Assembly: GCA_947062675.1 (NCBI GenBank)
Contig: CAMSQM010000001.1
Span: forward strand, 1-64,000
Length of the DNA: 64,000 bases
Origin: an uncultured Roseburia sp.
GTDB lineage: Bacteria; Bacillota; Clostridia; Lachnospirales; Lachnospiraceae
Direction of reading: 5' to 3'
Both the position numbers and the translations under genes were made by a program. Shown here piece by piece: positions 1 to 7,260 of this stretch; position 1 is the first letter of the stretch; each line of letters opens with the position of its first letter. The notes beneath the pieces are model-generated. The model did no database searches, was not told the origin of the DNA, and was given only the letters and a program-made list of their open reading frames with translations.

Positions 1-1
1 T

Positions 2-70
2 GACCAGGAAAATGCATGGTCAGGGGTTTTCCGTATGGGAATCCTGTATGAGGTTTTGAAGGTACAGTAA
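2..70 (+). CDS. 3' end of an unidentified gene (partial)
   Basis: An open frame enters from the left edge and runs 22 codons to a TAA at 68-70. The peptide includes WSGVFRMGILYEV. A strong hairpin follows 12 bases after the stop, which fits the end of a real transcription unit. Too little is visible to name the protein. Confidence 0.4.
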   Translation, partial: DQENAWSGVFRMGILYEVLKVQ

Positions 71-81
71 AGAATCCTTGT

Positions 82-108
82 AAAATGACGTGTGTTACAC
101 GTCATTTT
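82..108 (+). terminator. Hairpin terminator, possibly bidirectional
   Basis: AAAATGACGTGT (82-93) pairs perfectly with ACACGTCATTTT (97-108) around a 3-base loop. The A and T flanks lie inside the stem, so it could act in either direction. It separates the partial gene from the tRNA. Confidence 0.65.
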
Positions 109-133
109 CATAAGGTAATAGTTTATAAAATAC

Positions 134-204
134 AGGGGATTGGTCAAATGGTATGATAGGGGTCTCCAAAACCTTTGGTGGGAGTTCGATTCTCTCATCC
201 CCTG
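134..204 (+). tRNA. tRNA-Trp (anticodon CCA)
   Basis: The 7-bp acceptor stem AGGGGAT (134-140) pairs with ATCCCCT (197-203), with discriminator G204. The anticodon loop reads CTCCAAA, giving anticodon CCA (Trp). The T arm is GGGAG-TTCGATT-CTCTC. No CCA is encoded. It is a single tRNA with its own terminator just downstream. Confidence 0.95.
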
Positions 205-216
205 TTAAATAATTTA

Positions 217-254
217 GCCGCTTAGATCTGATAAAATCAGGTTTAAGCGGTTTT
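217..254 (+). terminator. Terminator of the tRNA-Trp transcript
   Basis: GCCGCTTAGATCTGAT (217-232) pairs with ATCAGGTTTAAGCGGT across an AAA loop, with a few wobbles, and is followed by TTTTA. It lies 12 bases after the tRNA. Confidence 0.8.
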
Positions 255-373
255 ATTGTGTTTATCCGGCAAAAAATAATTCTGCCAGACGGTCATGGAC
301 TGTGTCTGTTTTTGTGAAAATGAAATTTAAAAATGAAATTTGCGGAATTTATTATACATCGTCAAAAAAATTC

Positions 374-382
374 TGCTATAAT
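374..382 (+). promoter_or_regulatory. Extended -10 promoter of rtcB
   Basis: TG-C-TATAAT is an extended -10 element with a consensus hexamer at 377-382. No good -35 lies at 17 bp, which is usual for extended -10 promoters. It is about 115 bases ahead of the rtcB start. Confidence 0.5.
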
Positions 383-498
383 GGATATATCAGAAAGCTG
401 GCAGCATAAGCCGGCGAAAGGGATAACACATAGCAGAAGGTTATAATTGAAGTATGGTAACTTTACAGTGCGTGAGCTGTATAGTATTGAGGAGTAAT

Positions 499-1704
499 AT
501 GATAGAACTGAAGGGGAGATATAACGAAGCCAGAATATATACGGACATAGTCGACGAGGCCGTGGTGTCGCAGGTGATGCTTTTGCTGAACCAGGAATTT
601 GCGGCCGGCAGTAAGATCAGATTTATGCCGGATGTACATGCAGGCGCCGGCTGTGCGGTCGGGACGACGATGACAGTCAGGGATAAAATTGTGCCGAATC
701 TGGTCGGTGCCGATATCGGATGCGGGATGGAAACCGTCCGGATTCGTGAGAAGCGCATGGAGCTCCAGAAACTGGATAAGCTGATTCATGAAAAAATTCC
801 GTCCGGATATCGTGTGAGAGAAAAGACGCACCGGTATTTTGAGAAGATCAGGCTGGAAGATTTGTACTGCTGTAAGCACATTTCGGCGGGAAAAGCAGAG
901 AAAAGCCTGGGAACTCTGGGCGGCGGGAATCATTTTATTGAGGTGGACCGGGATGAGGACGGAAATCTTTATCTTGTGATTCATTCCGGCAGCCGCCATC
1001 TGGGCCTTGAAGTTGCAAATTACTATCAGGAAGCCGGGTACCGGGTACTAAAAGAAGCTGCCACGCGGGACGCGGAAGACATGCGTGATTATGCGCAGGA
1101 GGTGTTTGCCGGTTGCCGGTCCGGCGGGGAGATGAATAATGCGGGTCGGATGCGGATCCCACGCCAGCTGGCGTATGTCTCTGGCAGTCTGTTGGAACAG
1201 TATCTCCACGATATGAAAATTGTGCAGTATTTTGCAGAACTGAACAGGCAGGCGATGGTGGACGAGATTGTGAAGGGGATGAAGCTTCATGTTGTGGATC
1301 AGTTTGCAACTGTGCACAATTACATAGACACTGATGCCATGATTCTGCGCAAGGGGGCTGTGTCTGCCGGAAAGGGTGAAAAACTGCTGATTCCCATGAA
1401 TATGCGGGATGGTTCCCTGATCTGTACCGGGAAAGGGAATGACGACTGGAATCAGTCGGCGCCGCACGGTGCGGGACGGCTTATGAGCCGGTCAGCGGCG
1501 AAGGAGTCTTTTACGGTATCGGAATATAAGAATCAGATGGCGGGCATTTATACCACTTCCGTAAACAGGGGCACACTGGATGAGTGTCCGATGGCTTATA
1601 AGGGAATGGAAGAAATCGTGAACCGGATCGGGGACACGGTGGAAATTGTACAGAGGATAAAGCCGGTGTATAATTTTAAGGCCGGCGGGGAGGAAAAACG
1701 GTAA
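499..1704 (+). CDS. rtcB: RNA-splicing ligase RtcB
   Basis: 401 residues, the length of the short bacterial RtcB form. RtcB joins 2',3'-cyclic phosphate or 3'-phosphate RNA ends to 5'-OH ends using GTP and Mn2+. Visible signatures in order are MPDVHAGAGCAVGTTM, NLVGADIGCGM (Cys/Asp metal ligands), LGGGNHFIE, HSGSRHLG, and near the end SAPHGAGR, whose His takes GMP. An in-frame ATG lies upstream at 454, but GAGGAG at 489-494 points to ATG 499, which begins MIELKG. No archease or RtcA is nearby, so the gene stands alone and probably serves RNA repair; that role is inferred. Confidence in the family is high. Confidence 0.95.
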   Translation: MIELKGRYNEARIYTDIVDEAVVSQVMLLLNQEFAAGSKIRFMPDVHAGAGCAVGTTMTVRDKIVPNLVGADIGCGMETVRIREKRMELQKLDKLIHEKIPSGYRVREKTHRYFEKIRLEDLYCCKHISAGKAEKSLGTLGGGNHFIEVDRDEDGNLYLVIHSGSRHLGLEVANYYQEAGYRVLKEAATRDAEDMRDYAQEVFAGCRSGGEMNNAGRMRIPRQLAYVSGSLLEQYLHDMKIVQYFAELNRQAMVDEIVKGMKLHVVDQFATVHNYIDTDAMILRKGAVSAGKGEKLLIPMNMRDGSLICTGKGNDDWNQSAPHGAGRLMSRSAAKESFTVSEYKNQMAGIYTTSVNRGTLDECPMAYKGMEEIVNRIGDTVEIVQRIKPVYNFKAGGEEKR

Positions 1705-1789
1705 TTTGCTGAGGGATTTTTTCGCGCTGCTGTTTTGAGGGCAGAATGAAGAAAACAGCACATCTGCGGGCTGGGGCGGGCATTTTGGG

Positions 1790-1824
1790 CAGCAGGTCTG
1801 TCCCAGGCGGGCCGCTGTTTTTTT
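1790..1824 (+). terminator. Possible terminator after rtcB
   Basis: CAGC-A-GG (1790-1796) can pair with CCGCTG (1812-1817) with one bulge, followed directly by a run of seven T. The loop is long and G/C-rich, so the call is tentative. Confidence 0.4.
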
Positions 1825-1902
1825 ATGGACAAAATCAGCAAAAATTGATACGATAGGATACGGGGTACAGCCCTGAAATTAGCAGAATGTGAAAGGAAAT
1901 AT

Positions 1903-2559
1903 ATGAAACAGGGAATCATTTTTGATATGGACGGGACGCTCTGGGATTCGTCAGAACAGGTGGCTGTCTCCTGGAATCTGGCCATACAGGAAGCCGGACT
2001 GGCGCGAAGAGAGCTGACCGGGGAGGATATCCGGAATGTCATGGGAAAGACGATGGATGTGATCGCAGGGATACTGTTTCCGGATCTTGCGCAGGATGTG
2101 AGAGGAAAACTGCTGGAGCGCTGCTGTGTGCGGGAGAATGATTATCTGCGCGCGAACGGAGGACGGCTCTATGAGGGCGTGCGGGATACTTTTTTAAAAC
2201 TGAGGGAGTCCGGGTACGAGGTCTGTATTGTCAGCAATTGCCAGAAAGGCTACGTGGAGGCGTTTCTGGATTATTATCAGCTGTGGGACTGTGTGGATGA
2301 TATTGAGTGTTATGGGAATAATCTGAAACAGAAGGGAGAGAATATCCGTCTGGTGGCGGATCGCAGGCATCTGGCTGAGGCTGTCTATGTGGGAGACATC
2401 CAGGGAGACTATGAGGCGAGCGTGAAAGCAGGTGTGGGATTTATCCACGCTGCGTATGGTTTCGGGACAGTGGATGCGAAGGTGGAACGGATCCGGACGC
2501 TGGGAGAACTGCCCGCGCTTGTACATTCGCTGCTGCGGGAGGGAAACGGAGGGGCGTGA
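1903..2559 (+). CDS. HAD-superfamily phosphatase
   Basis: 218 residues, the size of phosphoglycolate phosphatase-like HAD hydrolases. Motif I is FDMDGTLWDS at the N-terminus (nucleophile Asp and the second Asp). Motif II is IVSNC near residue 107, a Lys follows in the NLKQKGEN segment, and motif IV is VGDIQGDYEAS. A helical cap sits between motifs I and II. The substrate cannot be told from sequence; small sugar or nucleotide phosphates are typical. AAAGGAA precedes the ATG. The gene is followed after 2 bases by the DHH gene, so the two are co-transcribed. Confidence 0.85.
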   Translation: MKQGIIFDMDGTLWDSSEQVAVSWNLAIQEAGLARRELTGEDIRNVMGKTMDVIAGILFPDLAQDVRGKLLERCCVRENDYLRANGGRLYEGVRDTFLKLRESGYEVCIVSNCQKGYVEAFLDYYQLWDCVDDIECYGNNLKQKGENIRLVADRRHLAEAVYVGDIQGDYEASVKAGVGFIHAAYGFGTVDAKVERIRTLGELPALVHSLLREGNGGA

Positions 2560-2561
2560 TT

Positions 2562-3542
2562 ATGACAAAATTAGACGAATTACTGGGGAAGATCCGCAGG
2601 GATCATGTATATATCCAGACGCACAATTTTCCGGATCCGGACGCCATTGCAAGCGCATACGGAATGCAGAGGCTGCTGGAGCACAGGGGAATCCGCTCGA
2701 CAATCTGTTATAAAGGGAAAATTGACCGCTATAGTACGGAGAAAATGCGGGAGCTGATGGAGATTGAATGTCTGAATGTGGAAGATCTGGAAGCGCTGCT
2801 TACCGAAGAGGATGAGGTGATACTTGTGGATGCCCAGAAGGGCAATTCCAATATCATTAATATTAACGGGGATGAGATCATCTGTATTGACCATCATCCG
2901 CAAAATGACAGGTATGAGTATCGTTTTATGGATATCCGGCCGGATACCGGGGCCTGTTCGACGATTATTGCACAGTACTTTTATGAGAACGGGATTCCGA
3001 TGGATGAGCGGATTGCCACGGCGCTGACATACGGGATCCGGATTGACACAAATAATCTGTCGAGAGGGATTTCAAAAGCGGATCTGGAGATGATCTGCCG
3101 GATGTATGATGACTGCAATTATGAAATCATACACATGCTGGAAAACAGCAATCTGTGTTTTGAGGATCTTGTGGCTTATTCCAGGGCAATTTCCAGCATT
3201 GAGGTGTATGACAATATCAGTTTTGCCGACACGGGAGAGGACTGCCCCGTGATTTCGAGTATTTCGGATTTTATGCTGGCGCTCAAGGAAGTCGCGTTTT
3301 CGGTTGTGTATTCGGGACGGGACGGCGGGATCAGGCTGTCTGTGCGCAGTGAGAAAAGTTCGCTTGATGCGGGAAAGATTGTCAGCGCCGCGCTTGCCGG
3401 GATTGGTAACGGGGGCGGACATGCCTCGATGGCGGGCGGATTTGTGCCTTTTTCGGGAAATAAGAGAGAGGAAACGGTTCTGCTCGATGAGATCAAGGAG
3501 CGGTTTGTCAGTATTATAAGCGGCAGTTCTGACGACACCTGA
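2562..3542 (+). CDS. DHH/DHHA1 phosphoesterase, NrnA-like
   Basis: 326 residues. The DHH catalytic domain shows HNFPDPDAIASA, VDAQ, IDHHPQ (the DHH motif) and GIRIDTN. The DHHA1 domain ends with GGGHASMAGG, which binds the substrate phosphate. Relatives degrade short oligoribonucleotides and 3'-phosphoadenosine 5'-phosphate, or cyclic dinucleotide products such as pApA. A GTG at 2556 also opens this frame, but GGAGG about 9 bases ahead of ATG 2562 favours the ATG. It overlaps nothing and follows the HAD gene directly. Which small substrate is preferred is not decidable here. Confidence 0.85.
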   Translation: MTKLDELLGKIRRDHVYIQTHNFPDPDAIASAYGMQRLLEHRGIRSTICYKGKIDRYSTEKMRELMEIECLNVEDLEALLTEEDEVILVDAQKGNSNIININGDEIICIDHHPQNDRYEYRFMDIRPDTGACSTIIAQYFYENGIPMDERIATALTYGIRIDTNNLSRGISKADLEMICRMYDDCNYEIIHMLENSNLCFEDLVAYSRAISSIEVYDNISFADTGEDCPVISSISDFMLALKEVAFSVVYSGRDGGIRLSVRSEKSSLDAGKIVSAALAGIGNGGGHASMAGGFVPFSGNKREETVLLDEIKERFVSIISGSSDDT

Positions 3543-3572
3543 AGTTTTTCTGGGTGAAGAGCCGGCAGGGCA

Positions 3573-3616
3573 GATATTCCGGGAAGCGCCTGACGCCGGA
3601 TATCCACTGGTTTTTT
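3573..3616 (+). terminator. Probable terminator of the HAD-DHH operon
   Basis: GATATTCCGG (3573-3582) pairs with CCGGATATC (3596-3604) with a one-base bulge. A run of six T follows at 3611-3616, offset by six bases from the stem. Confidence 0.5.
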
Positions 3617-3636
3617 AAGAAAAATCAGCCAAAACC

Positions 3637-3665
3637 TTGACAATACCCGGATATATTTATATACT
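3637..3665 (+). promoter_or_regulatory. Sigma-A promoter of the ileS leader
   Basis: TTGACA at 3637-3642, a 17-bp spacer, and TATACT at 3660-3665. Transcription should start near 3672, giving a leader of about 380 bases that contains the T-box. Confidence 0.75.
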
Positions 3666-3734
3666 AGGTCATGTCTGTATCCGCAGCCGGATCTGACAGC
3701 TCCAGCAATCAGGATGGACAATGAAAAAGCGATG

Positions 3735-4020
3735 ACGAAGACAGTAGTTTACAGGAGAAAATTACAGAGAGCCGGGGCGGGTGGAAGCCGGTATGAGTAG
3801 TCTGTAAATGAATATCACTTCCATGCCGCAGTTTTGAAACGCCTGCCTGTAACTTTTTCGGGGATGCGGAGTAGGGACTGACGTTTTCCCCGCGTTACAG
3901 GGGACGGGTATCATTTTTCTGTGCGTCTGCGTGCAGCCGGGCAGAGGAATCGTACATTTGTATCTAGGTGGTGAAACGATGAAAGGCTCTCGTCCTATTT
4001 ACAGGATGAAGAGCCTTTTT
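3735..4020 (+). promoter_or_regulatory. T-box riboswitch, isoleucine specific
   Basis: This 5' leader reads the charging state of tRNA-Ile. Stem I is closed by TTTACAG (3748-3754) pairing with CTGTAAA (3802-3808). The internal AGAGAGCC / GGTGGAAGCC segments are typical of T-box stem I. The specifier region GAATATCAC holds the Ile codon ATC at 3814-3816. The T-box sequence AGGTGGTGAAACG lies at 3966-3978; its TGGT can pair with the ACCA end of uncharged tRNA-Ile. TAGG (3965-3968) can pair with CCTA (3994-3997) to form the antiterminator, which excludes the terminator that follows. Uncharged tRNA should therefore turn on ileS. Confidence 0.9.
3982..4020 (+). terminator. T-box terminator of ileS
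   Basis: AAAGGCTCT and CGTCCT (3982-3996) pair with AGGATG and AGAGCC (4003-4015), followed by TTTTT. Its 5' arm contains CCTA, which the antiterminator also uses, so the two folds are mutually exclusive. Confidence 0.85.
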
Positions 4021-4053
4021 CATATCATTTTATCATTCTTTTGGAGGTTGGAA

Positions 4054-7000
4054 ATGTATAAGAAAGTTGATACGAACCTGAATTTTGTCGAGAGGGAGAG
4101 GGCAGTCGAAAAATTCTGGAAAGACAACGATATTTTCAGAAAGAGCATGGACAAATGCAGGGAGGGAGAGACGTATACCTTCTACGACGGACCGCCGACT
4201 GCGAACGGCAAACCGCATATCGGTCATGTTGAGACGCGCACGTTTAAGGATATGATCCCGCGTTTCCAGACGATGAAGGGCAGGTTTGTTCCGCGAAAGG
4301 CGGGGTGGGACACACACGGGCTTCCGGTGGAGCTTGAGGTCGAGAAGCTTCTGGGCTTAAACGGGAAGGATCAGATCGAGGCCTACGGCATGGAGCCGTT
4401 TATCGACAAGTGCAGGGAATCTGTCTGGAAATACAAGGGCATGTGGGAAGATTTTTCCGGCACGGTTGGTTTCTGGGCCGATATGGATGACCCGTATGTG
4501 ACCTATGACGATAATTTTATTGAGTCTGAGTGGTGGGCGCTGCGTCAGATCTGGGATAAGAAGCTCCTCTACAAGGGATTTAAAATCGTTCCGTACTGTC
4601 CGCGCTGTGGCACGCCGCTCTCCAGCCAGGAAGTGGCGCAGGGGTACAGGACGGTGAAAGAGCGGTCCGCCGTCGTGCGGTTTCCGGTCGTGGGTGAGGA
4701 GGCGTATTTTCTCGCGTGGACGACGACGCCCTGGACGCTGCCGTCGAATGTGGCGCTCTGTGTGAATCCGGATGAGACGTACTGCAGAGTGAAGGCGGCA
4801 GACGGATACACATATTATATGGCGGAAGCGCTGCTCGATAAAGTGCTCGGAAAGCTGGCGGTGAAAGAGGCGGGCGGTCCGGGAGAAGACGGTGGCGGCG
4901 GCCGGGCGGCCTATGAGGTTCTGGAGACATGCAAAGGCACGGATCTGGAGAGGAAGGCTTACACTCCGCTCTTTGATTTTGCGGATCAGATCATTGCAAG
5001 GCAGCACAAAAAGGCGCATTATATTACCTGCGACGGCTATGTCACGATGACGGACGGAACAGGGATTGTACACATCGCTCCGGCGTTCGGCGAGGACGAT
5101 GCAAATGTCGGCAGAAAATATGATCTTCCGTTTGTCCAGCTTGTGGATGAAAAGGGCGCAATGACGGCTGAGACCGCCTATGCGGGTGTATTTGTGAAAA
5201 AGGCAGATCCCATGATTTTAAGGGATCTGGACGAAAAGGGACTTTTGTTTGACGCGCCGAAGTTTGAGCATGATTATCCGCACTGCTGGCGCTGCGACAC
5301 GCCGCTGATCTATTATGCGCGCGAGTCCTGGTTCATCAGAATGACGGCGGTGAAAGAGGAGCTGATCCGCAATAACAATACGGTAAACTGGCATCCGGAG
5401 TCGATCGGAAAAGGTCGTTTTGGCGACTGGCTGTCAAATATTCAGGACTGGGGCATTTCCCGCAACCGTTACTGGGGCACACCGTTAAATATCTGGGAGT
5501 GTGAGGGATGCGGCCGCCAGGAGTGCATAGGAAGCCGTGCGGAGCTGGCCGACAGAAGCGGCAGGCCGGAGGCGGCGGAGGTGGAGCTGCACCGCCCGTA
5601 TATCGACGATGTGACATTTGTCTGTCCGGACTGTGGTAAGACGATGCGGCGTGTGCCCGAGGTGATCGACTGCTGGTTTGATTCGGGGGCGATGCCGTTT
5701 GCACAGCATCATTATCCGTTTGAGAACCGTGAGGTATTTCAGAAGCAGTTCCCGGCACAGTTTATCTCGGAGGCAGTGGATCAGACCAGGGGATGGTTCT
5801 ATTCGCTGATGGCCATCAGCACGCTTCTGTTTGACCGGGCGCCGTTTGAAAATGTGATTGTGCTCGGCCATGTGCAGGACGAGCACGGGCAGAAGATGAG
5901 CAAGTCCAAAGGCAACGCCGTGGACCCGTTTGAGGCGCTGGCGACGTACGGTGCGGACGCGATCCGCTGGTATTTTTACACGTGCGCTGCGCCGTGGCTT
6001 CCAAAGCGCTTTCACGGCAGGCTTGTGCAGGAGGGGCAGCGGAAGTTTATGGGGACGCTGTGGAATACCTATGCGTTTTTTGTACTGTACGCAGACATCG
6101 ACGGGTTTAATCCGTCAGAATACACGCTGGAATATGAGAAACTGCCGGTGATGGACCGCTGGCTTTTGTCGAAGCTGAATTCGGTGAACAGGAAAGTGGA
6201 TGAGGATCTGTCTGCATACCGGATTCCGGAGGCGGCGCGGGCTCTGGAAGAGTTCGTGGACGATATGAGCAACTGGTACGTCCGCAGGAGCCGGGAGCGT
6301 TTCTGGGCAAAAGGGATGGAACAGGATAAGATCAATGCCTATATGACGCTTTATACGGCGCTTGTGACCGTCTGCAGCTGTGCCGCGCCGATGATTCCGT
6401 TTATGACGGAGGATATTTACCAGAATCTGGTCCGCTCTGTCGATAAAAATGCGCCCGAGAGTATTCATCTGTGTGATTTTCCGGTGCCGGAGCTGTCGTA
6501 TATTGACGCGGAGCTGGAGCGGAACATGGACGGGGTGTTAAAGATTGTCGTGATGGGACGTGCGTGCCGCAATACGGCGGGTGTGAAGAACCGCCAGCCG
6601 CTTGGAAGCATGTACGTGAAAGCGCCGCAGCAGCTGCCGGAATTTTTTGTGGAGATTATCCGGGATGAGCTGAATGTGAAAACGGTGTGTTTTACGGAAG
6701 ATGTGAGCGGTTACACGGATTATACGTTTAAGCCGCAGCTGCGCACAGTTGGTCCAAAATATGGAAAGTATTTAAATAAGATCAGGGAGGCGCTTGCAGC
6801 GCTTGACGGAAATGCGGCGATGGCTATGCTGAAAGCGGAGGGCGTGCTCACACTGCCCGAAGTCAGCGAAGAGATCCGCCTCACGGAGGAGGATCTTCTG
6901 ATCACGGTGGCGCAGACAAAAGGATATGTGACAGAGGCGGACAACACGGTGACGGTGGTTCTGGATACCAGTCTTACGCCGGAGCTGACCGAGGAGGGAT

Positions 7001-7260
7001 TTGTCCGGGAGCTGATCAGCAAGATTCAGACGATGCGCAAAGAAGCAGGTTTTGAAGTGACAGATACGATCACAGTCTTCTATCAGACAGGGGAGACGGT
7101 GTCAGGAATCTTTACAAAATACGGCGACGCCATCCTGGCGGATGTGCTGGGTACTGTGGCTGTCGCAGGCTCCGTCTGCGGGTATTCCAGGGAATGGGAT
7201 ATCAATGGCGAGAAGGTGATTTTAGGTGTGCGAAAGGAAATGAACGGAGGAGAGGAATGA
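4054..7260 (+). CDS. ileS: Isoleucyl-tRNA synthetase
   Basis: 1068 residues; charges tRNA-Ile with isoleucine in the cytosol. HIGH is at residues 55-58 in GKPHIGHV and KMSKS is at 614-618. WDTHGLPVE follows the first motif. The CP1 editing domain is roughly 190-400, and CRRCGTP/CWRCDTP-type Cys pairs are present. The anticodon-binding domain fills the C-terminal third. Sequence style (WDTHGLPVE, no obvious C-terminal zinc finger) matches the type 2, eukaryote-like class, which is often less sensitive to mupirocin; that is knowledge of the class, not something measured here. The open frame extends up to 3931, but that part is T-box RNA; GGAGG at 4043-4047 fixes ATG 4054. Its stop overlaps the glgP start (ATGA). 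Confidence 0.96.
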   Translation: MYKKVDTNLNFVERERAVEKFWKDNDIFRKSMDKCREGETYTFYDGPPTANGKPHIGHVETRTFKDMIPRFQTMKGRFVPRKAGWDTHGLPVELEVEKLLGLNGKDQIEAYGMEPFIDKCRESVWKYKGMWEDFSGTVGFWADMDDPYVTYDDNFIESEWWALRQIWDKKLLYKGFKIVPYCPRCGTPLSSQEVAQGYRTVKERSAVVRFPVVGEEAYFLAWTTTPWTLPSNVALCVNPDETYCRVKAADGYTYYMAEALLDKVLGKLAVKEAGGPGEDGGGGRAAYEVLETCKGTDLERKAYTPLFDFADQIIARQHKKAHYITCDGYVTMTDGTGIVHIAPAFGEDDANVGRKYDLPFVQLVDEKGAMTAETAYAGVFVKKADPMILRDLDEKGLLFDAPKFEHDYPHCWRCDTPLIYYARESWFIRMTAVKEELIRNNNTVNWHPESIGKGRFGDWLSNIQDWGISRNRYWGTPLNIWECEGCGRQECIGSRAELADRSGRPEAAEVELHRPYIDDVTFVCPDCGKTMRRVPEVIDCWFDSGAMPFAQHHYPFENREVFQKQFPAQFISEAVDQTRGWFYSLMAISTLLFDRAPFENVIVLGHVQDEHGQKMSKSKGNAVDPFEALATYGADAIRWYFYTCAAPWLPKRFHGRLVQEGQRKFMGTLWNTYAFFVLYADIDGFNPSEYTLEYEKLPVMDRWLLSKLNSVNRKVDEDLSAYRIPEAARALEEFVDDMSNWYVRRSRERFWAKGMEQDKINAYMTLYTALVTVCSCAAPMIPFMTEDIYQNLVRSVDKNAPESIHLCDFPVPELSYIDAELERNMDGVLKIVVMGRACRNTAGVKNRQPLGSMYVKAPQQLPEFFVEIIRDELNVKTVCFTEDVSGYTDYTFKPQLRTVGPKYGKYLNKIREALAALDGNAAMAMLKAEGVLTLPEVSEEIRLTEEDLLITVAQTKGYVTEADNTVTVVLDTSLTPELTEEGFVRELISKIQTMRKEAGFEVTDTITVFYQTGETVSGIFTKYGDAILADVLGTVAVAGSVCGYSREWDINGEKVILGVRKEMNGGEE

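Noticed and set aside
3931-4053. N-terminal extension of ileS
   Set aside because: These bases form the T-box and its terminator; the first ATG with a proper GGAGG is 4054.
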